This document shows, piece by piece, positions 6,413-10,914 of a stretch of 10,914 bases of DNA. The translations under genes and the position numbers were made by a program. The stretch lies in assembly GCA_045119835.1 (NCBI GenBank), contig JBGVED010000048.1, forward strand, positions 1-10,914, given 5' to 3'. Position 1 is the first letter of the stretch, and the number at the start of each line of letters is the position of its first letter. The DNA comes from CALVUJ01 sp045119835 (GTDB taxonomy: Bacteria; Bacillota_I; Bacilli_A; RFN20; DUOF01). Under the pieces are notes generated by a model. That model saw nothing but the letters and a program-made list of their open reading frames with translations, did not search any database and was not told the DNA's origin.

Positions 6413-7042
6413 ATGTTAGATAATTGTTTTAAATTTTATTATAAAGCAATAAAGTTAAAAGATATGCTTAGAAGTGGTGCTATTGTGTGGGGCGTTGAAA
6501 GGGAAAGACTAGAAAGTATAGCTGAGCATACTTTTGGCTGTATGATTTTATCTATTGCTTTATATTCTGAGTTAGGATTAAAAATAGATTTAGGTAAAGT
6601 GTTAGAAATGTTAGCGATTCATGAATTAGAAGAGATAGTTATAGGAGATATAACACCTCTTGATAAAATAAAAAAAGAGGATTTAATCAGACAAGCTATT
6701 TTAGCGGTTGAGGATATGGTTAAAGATTTGAAACATAATAAAGAGCTTTTAAAGCTTACAGATGAATTTAATAATAAAAATAGTGAAGAAGCAAAGTTTG
6801 CTCATGCTATTGATAAGTTGGAGTGCGTTTTAGAGTTTAAAAAATATCAGGATTTAGGGCAAGTTTCTGTGGATAATGTAACGGATGAGATGCTTGAAAA
6901 CGAAAAGCTTAAAGAATATATTGATACAGGAAAATATGATTTAGCAGATATTTTTTTCTTGTTTCATATAGATGCTTATAGGGAGTTTGGTATAGATGAA
7001 GACTATTGGTTTAATCATTTAAAAGATTTAAGTATTTTATAA
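6413..7042 (+). CDS. HD-domain 5'-deoxynucleotidase-like protein (YfbR/HDDC2 type)
   Basis: This is a 209-residue metal-dependent phosphohydrolase of the YfbR/HDDC2 branch of the HD superfamily. Members dephosphorylate deoxynucleoside 5'-monophosphates. The ATG at 6413 has AGGAG (6400-6404) eight bases upstream; the in-frame GTG at 6404 overlaps that site. The conserved order is present: R-x-R-ESIAEHTF (His39), then LAIHELEEIVIGDITP (His70, Glu71; residues 67-82), and AHAIDKLECVLEF (Asp134). The metal-binding HD doublet reads HE, a conservative change that I believe occurs in some Firmicutes members but which deserves notice. It is closed by a strong terminator shared with the convergent NR kinase gene. 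Together with the HAD nucleotidase it suggests a role in balancing nucleotide pools. Confidence 0.86.
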   Translation: MLDNCFKFYYKAIKLKDMLRSGAIVWGVERERLESIAEHTFGCMILSIALYSELGLKIDLGKVLEMLAIHELEEIVIGDITPLDKIKKEDLIRQAILAVEDMVKDLKHNKELLKLTDEFNNKNSEEAKFAHAIDKLECVLEFKKYQDLGQVSVDNVTDEMLENEKLKEYIDTGKYDLADIFFLFHIDAYREFGIDEDYWFNHLKDLSIL

Positions 7043-7047
7043 GTTAT

Positions 7048-7082
7048 AAAAAAGGATTAGTTTGTTATTGACTAATCCTTTT
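7048..7082. terminator. Bidirectional terminator between HD and NR-kinase genes
   Basis: A 12-bp perfect stem AAAAGGATTAGT (7050-7061) / ACTAATCCTTTT (7071-7082) with a 9-base loop. On the + strand it ends in TTTT. On the minus strand TTTTTT (7053-7048) follows. The right arm also contains the last codons and the stop codon of the minus-strand gene, so termination and coding end overlap. Confidence 0.88.
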
Positions 7083-7656
7083 CTATAGCTCGAATTATTT
7101 GTTTTGTTCTAGAAGTGTAATCTTTTCCTTTTATTATATTTATGTTTCTTTTATATATTTGTTTGTACAAAGATAACAATATTTTATCATCTTCATATCT
7201 AGTTTTTTCATATGTTCTTGTACCGTCTTGTGTGAAAGGGCAATCTGGGTTTAGATAAATTATTTTTGTTATTCTATTTAATGCGTTATTTGTTTTTGCG
7301 ATTTCTTCTGATAGGTTTATTAGCTTTTTTGATATTGGTTTGTTACTGCTTAATAATGGTATATCTTTTTCTAGATAGTATCTAGTGTAAGTTGAATCTG
7401 TATCTAATAATATTATTTCAAATTCGCTATTTTCATAGGCTTTTAAAAAGTTTGTTTGGTGAAGGTGTAAAATTCTTTCATAGTCTGTTAGCGTCATTTG
7501 ATCTACTCCACCACTTTCTTGACATATATCTCTTCCTACTTCACTAACTGTTTTTACTTTATATCCTTTGTTAGTAAGGTAAATATGCATATTTTCAATA
7601 GCTCTACTTTTTCCGGTAGACTCTACTCCACAGAATAAATAAACTTTTTTATTCAT
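7072..7656 (-). CDS. NadR-like nicotinamide riboside kinase (kinase domain only)
   Basis: This 194-residue P-loop kinase matches the C-terminal ribosylnicotinamide kinase domain of NadR, which phosphorylates nicotinamide riboside (NR) to NMN with ATP in the cytoplasm. Walker A is GVESTGKS (residues 10-17). ILLDTDS (82-88) carries the DTD Walker B-type pair. VSEVGRD (38-43) resembles the NadR VxEYGR element. DGTR (144-147) and GKDYTSR (177-183) match the lid and C-terminal substrate region. The NadR repressor and NMN adenylyltransferase domains are both absent, so NMNAT must come from elsewhere (nadD). The ATG overlaps the end of pnuC by 8 bases (ATGAATAA), and AAGGAG lies within the pnuC 3' end. 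This overlap indicates coupled synthesis of transporter and trapping kinase. The C-terminal codons form part of a terminator stem. Confidence 0.9.
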   Translation of the reverse strand: MNKKVYLFCGVESTGKSRAIENMHIYLTNKGYKVKTVSEVGRDICQESGGVDQMTLTDYERILHLHQTNFLKAYENSEFEIILLDTDSTYTRYYLEKDIPLLSSNKPISKKLINLSEEIAKTNNALNRITKIIYLNPDCPFTQDGTRTYEKTRYEDDKILLSLYKQIYKRNINIIKGKDYTSRTKQIIRAIEKD

Positions 7657-8374
7657 TTTCTTTTTTCTCCTTTTTATTAGATTTCAACCAAACTATTAAT
7701 CCTATAATAGCGTTTGTTGTCCATAGGATATACATAATTCCCATTGCATATTGTCCGATAATTAGATTAAGTATAGCCATAACTATATCTAGAATAATCC
7801 AAATCCACCACTGTTCTGTATATCTTAAGTTTAATAATATTTGTCCGATGACTCCAAGAGTTGTCCCTGTACTGTCAAGGAATCCTATTAAAGTCCAACT
7901 TTCATTAGCTCCTCTATCGAAGTAAGAAAGAGGTAAAGCGATTATAAGTAAAGATATAAGTGATATGATTAATAAAAATGTTCTCTTTTGTTTAGACAAT
8001 GTTTTAACTTCACATGTATATTTTGTGTCTCTATTTTTTAACCAAGTTATAATGCCTATAAATGATGCAGGGATGTAGAATGCTAAATTTAAAAGAAAAT
8101 TTCCATAAAGTTGCCATCTATAATATAGCAAGACAAATCCTATAATATTAACTAGTCCTATGACCCATTGGAACCATCTTTTTCCGCTTGTTAGTACAAC
8201 ACATAGCATTCCAGTGAATGTTGCTATAAAGTATATTATTTGCCAAGTTAATGTATCTCTTAATTCTATTGGTGTTAGAAAGTATTCTAAGAACCAGGCT
8301 CCACTTATTAGAATTAATGATAAAGGAATCCAAATAAGTTCCCAAGTTTTAAAGTGTTGCTTTAGTTTGTTCAT
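7649..8374 (-). CDS. pnuC: PnuC-type nicotinamide riboside transporter
   Basis: PnuC is an integral membrane carrier that takes up nicotinamide riboside by facilitated diffusion; a cytosolic kinase traps it as NMN. The 241 residues match the usual ~240. Seven or eight hydrophobic segments are visible, beginning at about residues 13, 44, 67, 92, 131, 165, 188 and 208. The family signatures are VIGLVNIIGFVLLYYRWQLYG (71-91, full motif), N-x-x-FYIP at 96-102, and DSTGTTLGVIGQ (167-178) followed by EQWWIWI. The C-terminus is basic/acidic and cytoplasmic. The start is set by AAGGAGG (8389-8383), which lies inside the last codons of the ligase-like gene, three bases separating that stop from the PnuC ATG. 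The order ligase-like, pnuC, kinase with such spacing implies one transcript. Substrate (NR rather than thiamine or riboflavin) is inferred from the adjacent kinase. Confidence 0.93.
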   Translation of the reverse strand: MNKLKQHFKTWELIWIPLSLILISGAWFLEYFLTPIELRDTLTWQIIYFIATFTGMLCVVLTSGKRWFQWVIGLVNIIGFVLLYYRWQLYGNFLLNLAFYIPASFIGIITWLKNRDTKYTCEVKTLSKQKRTFLLIISLISLLIIALPLSYFDRGANESWTLIGFLDSTGTTLGVIGQILLNLRYTEQWWIWIILDIVMAILNLIIGQYAMGIMYILWTTNAIIGLIVWLKSNKKEKKENE

Positions 8375-8377
8375 GTT

Positions 8378-9214
8378 TTATTCCTCCTTAAATTTATAGG
8401 CTATTTGTATGCTTTTGTTTCTTGTTGTTATTACTAGTCCATCAATTGCATAATCTTTTTGGTATTTTTTATATAGTTGTTTTAATTTGTTTTTTGATGG
8501 TATATTTTGGTGTATTGTGTAAGGTATTTTTTGCTTAGATATTTGATTCATTTCTATAATTTGCATTAAGTAGTCTTTTGAATAATTTGTGTTTAATAAA
8601 CCGAAAGGCATGAAGTACATTTTAGGGTTTATTTTACCTTTTTTATTAAGGTAGGACGCTACTTTATCTCTAAAATTAATTTCTAGGTTAGTGTCACCTA
8701 AATATATTACTTCTCCATTTATAGCGAATGTTTTTTGTGCTAGATTTTCGCTAAATGTGTAATTGTTGCTAAAGGCCCAAGTTATATTTTTTCCTAAGTT
8801 TCCGTTTCCTCTAGTAGCACATTTGTTGAATTTTCCCTTCTTGAAATAACTTACGAAGTTTATACCATCAAATTTTGGTGTGATTATGATTTCTTCATTT
8901 TTTGAAAATAAAGTTATCATTTCTTCATATGAGTAGAAATATCTTAATGTGTCAATTTTTCCATATATATGTTTTACGCCTTTTTTTATTTTATATCCCC
9001 ATCCAGGAGTAGTTAAATATTTATCTTTTGGGTTTATTGCTTTTAAGGTATCTACGAGAACTTCAAAATCTAGATCACTAATAAGGGCATTTCCTTCATA
9101 GTATGCAGTGGAATATTTTTTCATTAAATATTTTATTTGCTTTTTACATTTTGGATTTTCTTTTAAGTAATTTTTAGTACCTATATTTTTTATTTTTTCT
9201 ATAATGATATCCAT
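8378..9214 (-). CDS. Stand-alone NAD+-dependent DNA ligase adenylation domain (LigA-like, truncated)
   Basis: The 278-residue protein matches only the N-terminal part of LigA. A helical Ia region (NMN-binding) has YYEGNALISDLDFE (residues 38-51). The nucleotidyltransferase domain shows motif I KFDGIN with Lys114 as the AMP acceptor, CATRGNGNLGKNIT (132-145), NGEV (166-169, motif III), IDGLVI (257-262) and AYKF (272-275, motif V). It ends three residues after motif V. The OB fold, zinc finger, helix-hairpin-helix and BRCT domains are all missing, so it is about 40% of a normal LigA (~670 residues). Stop and next-gene spacing are orderly, so this looks like a natural short form, not decay. It could self-adenylate with NAD+, releasing NMN; nick sealing without an OB domain is doubtful. 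The ATG at 9214 is chosen for the GAAGGGA site just upstream. Confidence 0.88.
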   Translation of the reverse strand: MDIIIEKIKNIGTKNYLKENPKCKKQIKYLMKKYSTAYYEGNALISDLDFEVLVDTLKAINPKDKYLTTPGWGYKIKKGVKHIYGKIDTLRYFYSYEEMITLFSKNEEIIITPKFDGINFVSYFKKGKFNKCATRGNGNLGKNITWAFSNNYTFSENLAQKTFAINGEVIYLGDTNLEINFRDKVASYLNKKGKINPKMYFMPFGLLNTNYSKDYLMQIIEMNQISKQKIPYTIHQNIPSKNKLKQLYKKYQKDYAIDGLVITTRNKSIQIAYKFKEE

Positions 9215-9242
9215 TTTATATCCCTTCTTTTTTTCTTGTTGT

Positions 9243-9263
9243 TGTTTTGATATTATCATAAAG
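9243..9263 (-). promoter_or_regulatory. Promoter and palindrome ahead of the ligase-pnuC-kinase operon
   Basis: Reading the minus strand, TTGATT (9278-9273), 17 bp, and TAATAT (9255-9250) with a TGn extension (TGATAATAT, 9258-9250). The -10 lies in a perfect 11-bp palindrome TGATATTATCA (+ strand 9248-9258). The predicted start near 9243 leaves a leader of about 28 nt. The palindrome could be a repressor site. Confidence 0.45.
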
Positions 9264-9284
9264 AGAATAAGAAATCAACTACTT

Positions 9285-9327
9285 TTGACACTTTTATTGC
9301 ATAAATAGTATCATTTTGATAATATTT
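9285..9327 (+). promoter_or_regulatory. Promoter and near-perfect palindrome ahead of the prs-like gene
   Basis: The perfect -35 TTGACA (9285-9290) is 18 bp from TATCAT (9309-9314). An alternative is TTGCAT (9297-9302), 17 bp, and TGA-TAATAT (9317-9325). Both -10 options lie in a 25-bp palindrome (9303-9327) centred on 9315, whose 11-base arms match at 10 positions (core TATCA-TTT-TGATA). The position over the -10 fits an operator. The nonamer TGATAATAT recurs, inverted, at the divergent promoter. Confidence 0.5.
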
Positions 9328-9346
9328 GTTTAAGGAGGGGATTTTT

Positions 9347-10171
9347 GTGTATATTAACGGAAAAAAATTAGAGGTTAGAAGATATTCCAGCGGGGAGCTT
9401 AAGTTGGTTAAAAGTATATTAGATGGATATGTTAAAGATAATAAAGTTGTTATTTTATATACTTGTGAATATAGTTTGTTTGAACTTATATTAATTATTA
9501 ATTATTATAGAGAAAAAAATGTTTTGATAGATTTGATTATGGGGTATTTACCATATCAAAGAATGGATCATAAGGATAGGGATGAATTGGATACTGTTAA
9601 TTACGTGGCGGATATTTTTAATGGTTTGAATTTGAATTCCCTTGTTATTTGTGAACCGCATTGTGATATTTATAATTTTAAAAATAGTACAAGTTTTAGT
9701 TATGTTAATAGTATTAAGAGAAAAGTTTTTGAGGATATTGGGTTTGATGAGGATAAGGATTATATCGTTTTGACTGATAAAGGTGGAGTTAAAAGATATG
9801 GTGATTTAGGAAAAAACAGTGTTTATTTTAATAAGGTTAGAGATTTAGAAAGTGGACTTATTGTTAGTCATGAGATTGTCGGAGATTTAGATGTTAGAAG
9901 AAAAGTTGTGATTGTGGATGATATTATTTCAACTGGTGATACAATTGTTAATATAATAGAAGAACTTATTAAAATGAGGGTTAAAGAAATATATGTTTTA
10001 TCAGGGCATATAGAGAATAATAAATATAATAAGAGAATTTTTGGTTTTAACGAGGTTAAAATGGTTTATAGCAGTAACAGTTTGAAGAAAAAAGGTGGCA
10101 GGAAGTTAATTTTGTTTAATGTTAAAGATCTTTTTTTTAGAGATAGTGTTTTTTTGAAGTTACATCATTAA
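9347..10171 (+). CDS. PRPP-synthetase-like protein (short, divergent)
   Basis: This 274-residue homologue of ribose-phosphate pyrophosphokinase would transfer pyrophosphate from ATP to ribose-5-phosphate, making PRPP. The GTG start at 9347 has the strong site AAGGAGGGG (9332-9340) six bases upstream; an in-frame TTG at 9326 precedes that site. Visible Prs elements: RRYSSGEL (11-18, for FSDGE), GYLPYQRMDHKDRDE (66-80, for PYxxYxRQDR), EPHCD (103-107, His105, for DLH), TDKGGVKR (143-150), FNKVRD (161-166, the Lys/Arg catalytic loop) and VVIVDDIISTGDTI (187-200, the ribose-phosphate loop). It is about 40 residues shorter than bacterial housekeeping Prs (~315), with no close match in allosteric parts, resembling phage-type homologues (judgement from memory). 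The substrate may differ. It is divergent from the NAD-uptake operon, and its 3' end abuts a broken DUF2752 gene. Confidence 0.85.
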   Translation: MYINGKKLEVRRYSSGELKLVKSILDGYVKDNKVVILYTCEYSLFELILIINYYREKNVLIDLIMGYLPYQRMDHKDRDELDTVNYVADIFNGLNLNSLVICEPHCDIYNFKNSTSFSYVNSIKRKVFEDIGFDEDKDYIVLTDKGGVKRYGDLGKNSVYFNKVRDLESGLIVSHEIVGDLDVRRKVVIVDDIISTGDTIVNIIEELIKMRVKEIYVLSGHIENNKYNKRIFGFNEVKMVYSSNSLKKKGGRKLILFNVKDLFFRDSVFLKLHH

Positions 10172-10365
10172 AATGTCCTGGGTGTGGAATAACAAGGATG
10201 CTAGCGAGTTTTTTGGAATTTAAAATTGTTAAAGGTTTTCAATATAATTACTTTTTGGTTTTTACTTTGCCTTTTATTGGGTGGATAATTTTTTATAGTA
10301 GTTATGTGTATGTGTTAGATAAAAAGTTTAGTAAAAGTTTTAATTATTCGTGTGGGGAATTTTGA
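10147..10365 (+). pseudogene. DUF2752 membrane-protein remnant lacking its N-terminus
   Basis: After two in-frame TAG codons (10138-10140, 10144-10146) the frame stays open for 72 codons to TGA (10363-10365). It reads CFFEVTSLKCPGCGITR, the DUF2752 hallmark (C-x-(n)-TG-x-CPGCGxTR). It continues with GFQYNYFLVFTLPFIGW, matching the family's YNP segment and membrane helix, and ends in a basic tail. The usual start and first membrane helix are missing. No start codon precedes the CPGCG motif; the first ATG (10198) would lose it. The first 25 bases overlap the end of the prs-like gene in another frame. The likely explanation is that recombination joined the prs-like gene to a decapitated host gene. 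A -1 frameshift at T-TTT-TTG (10150-10156) would instead fuse the two proteins, but this is less likely. Confidence 0.7.
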
Positions 10366-10449
10366 AAAATTTTATTGGTGTATGAAAACAGTTGTTATTA
10401 ACAAAAATAAGTAAATATATGATTATTTTTTGTATTATAATTTATTTGG

Positions 10450-10458
10450 TGTTACAAT
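10450..10458 (+). promoter_or_regulatory. Candidate extended -10 promoter of the small membrane protein gene
   Basis: TGTTACAAT combines a TGn extension with a one-mismatch -10 (TACAAT, 10453-10458). A weak TTGTAT -35 (10430-10435) lies 17 bp upstream. Another TATAAT (10436-10441) lacks a -35. The stretch 10366-10449 between the DUF2752 remnant and this site holds nothing else that I can recognise. Confidence 0.4.
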
Positions 10459-10482
10459 TATATTAGAAAAGAGGTGGTTAAG

Positions 10483-10749
10483 ATGCTTTTTTTGCTTACT
10501 GCTGTTGCTGTTGTAGCAATAACGTTTACAATACTTAGTACTATAGGTGAAGAAAAAAAGCCATTGCCATCTGATGGGTATGGTGGGGAAAATAAGTCTA
10601 ATAATCAAAATAGGAATAAATCAATGAACATGCAACCTATCCCTGTTTCTAAAAAGACTGCTAGTATACGAAAGGAAAGTCCGGTTGTAATCGCTAGTGC
10701 TTCTGATGTAAGAGACAAAAATAAAAAAATGAATTCTGGTAGAAGATAA
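10483..10749 (+). CDS. Small single-pass membrane protein of unknown function
   Basis: I do not recognise this 88-residue protein. Its first ~20 residues form one hydrophobic segment (FLLTAVAVVAITFTILSTI). It could be a signal anchor, since no basic N-region or cleavage motif is evident, only a methionine and leucine lead. The remainder is a hydrophilic, Asn/Lys/Ser-rich and probably disordered tail (GYGGENKSNNQNRNKS, residues 32-47), ending KKMNSGRR. The ATG at 10483 follows GAGGTGG (10471-10477); a GTG at 10474 lies within that site. It has its own promoter and a strong terminator, so it appears to be a real monocistronic gene. Coding status rests on the ribosome site, the frame length and the hydrophobic start. 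Confidence 0.65.
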   Translation: MLFLLTAVAVVAITFTILSTIGEEKKPLPSDGYGGENKSNNQNRNKSMNMQPIPVSKKTASIRKESPVVIASASDVRDKNKKMNSGRR

Positions 10750-10787
10750 AAAAAGATGACAGTTTGAATAATGTGAACTGGTAAATT

Positions 10788-10823
10788 AAATGTAGACACA
10801 AAAAAAGTGTCTACATTTTTTTT
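10788..10823 (+). terminator. Strong terminator or IS-end palindrome before the last gene
   Basis: The stem AATGTAGACAC (10789-10799) / GTGTCTACATT (10807-10817), 11 bp and perfect, encloses an A7 loop and is followed by T's to 10823. It would terminate the small membrane-protein gene efficiently. Its GTGTCTACA arms also resemble ends seen near some IS3-family elements (from memory, unverified). Confidence 0.8.
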
Positions 10824-10831
10824 GTTATAAT
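10823..10831 (+). promoter_or_regulatory. Extended -10 promoter of the right-edge gene
   Basis: TGTTATAAT, identical to the elements at 3090 and 5460, starts at the last T of the preceding terminator. The predicted start near 10838 gives a leader of about 17 nt. No clear -35 is seen. Confidence 0.5.
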
Positions 10832-10854
10832 GAATTTAGAAAGGAGAATTATAA

Positions 10855-10914
10855 ATGGCAAGGATAAGAAAAGAAAATAACAGAACATGGACTAAAGAAG
10901 AAAAATACAGAATT
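10855..10914 (+). CDS. Start of an unidentified gene, possibly a helix-turn-helix transposase subunit (3' end outside window)
   Basis: Twenty codons are visible from an ATG at 10855, preceded by AAAGGAG (about 10840-10846) at a good distance. The product begins MARIRKENNRTWTKEEKYRI and then runs off the window. The basic lead followed by RTWTKEEKYRI resembles the opening of IS3-type OrfA or other small helix-turn-helix proteins, where a WT-x-EEK-like helix starts the DNA-binding domain. Twenty residues are too few to be sure. The palindrome just upstream is compatible with an insertion-sequence end, but it is equally compatible with an ordinary terminator of the previous gene. Confidence 0.5.
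   Translation, partial: MARIRKENNRTWTKEEKYRI

Noticed and set aside
8148..8399. Open frames on both strands inside pnuC (8148-8345 minus, 8160-8399 plus)
   Set aside because: They overlap an intact pnuC and have no membrane topology, motifs or independent context; shadows of the real gene.
9215..9259. 15-residue N-terminal extension of the ligase-like protein
   Set aside because: It overlaps the predicted promoter and palindrome, and the GAAGGGA ribosome site points to the ATG at 9214.
7043..10146. Direct repeats or attachment sites flanking the NAD island
   Set aside because: I compared the terminator end at about 7043-7082 with the junction near 10120-10150 and saw no convincing shared repeat; no integrase or CRISPR array is present.
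10198..10365. An independent 55-residue gene starting at the ATG at 10198
   Set aside because: There is no ribosome site, and the start would cut off the conserved CPGCG motif; the frame is better explained as a gene remnant.
10605..10799. Minus-strand open frame of 64 codons
   Set aside because: It is antisense to the small membrane protein gene, which has a good ribosome site and promoter, whereas this frame would start inside the terminator region.

Overview
The window comes from a very AT-rich, Gram-positive-type genome, most likely a Bacillota lineage (Bacilli or a gut relative near the Tenericutes). The evidence is strong AGGAGG-type ribosome sites, AT-rich codon use, TGA not read as tryptophan, a CCA-encoding tRNA gene, and an ftsH/hslO/hpt neighbourhood resembling the Bacillus tilS-hpt-ftsH-hslO region. 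No species can be named from the sequence alone.

Left part (1-3081): the 3' end of ftsH, two small membrane-protein genes (a DUF805 protein and an unrecognised six-segment protein), the redox chaperone gene hslO, and a hypoxanthine/guanine phosphoribosyltransferase gene. Middle part (3090-7042): a tRNA-Ser(CGA) gene, a HIT-family protein, guaA, a DUF1653 protein, a HAD-family nucleotidase and an HD-family nucleotidase. Everything up to here is on the + strand and is mostly nucleotide housekeeping. Purines are salvaged by Hpt, GMP is made by GuaA, and nucleotides are probably trimmed by the HAD and HD enzymes.

Right part (7050-10146): an accessory-looking block in which transcription switches strand. 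A tightly coupled minus-strand operon encodes, in order of transcription, a stand-alone NAD+-dependent DNA-ligase adenylation domain, the nicotinamide riboside transporter PnuC, and a NadR-like nicotinamide riboside kinase. Divergent from it, across 132 bp, is a short, divergent PRPP-synthetase-like gene. Each of the two promoters carries a TGATA/TATCA palindrome at its -10 region, so a shared regulator is plausible. Three of the four genes deal directly with NAD+ or its precursors, and the fourth makes or resembles the enzyme that makes the phosphoribosyl donor. This is the most notable system in the window and looks like an NAD uptake/repair module, possibly of phage origin (inference).

The block ends abruptly. 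Directly after the PRPP-synthetase-like gene lies the headless remainder of a DUF2752 membrane protein, in a different frame and without a start codon, which suggests a recombination junction. Further right are a small one-helix membrane protein gene, a strong terminator or IS-end-like palindrome, and the first 20 codons of an unidentified gene that runs off the window.

Promoters recur in a characteristic form, an extended -10 (TGnTATAAT) placed so close to the gene that the predicted transcript leaders are only about 11-28 nt.
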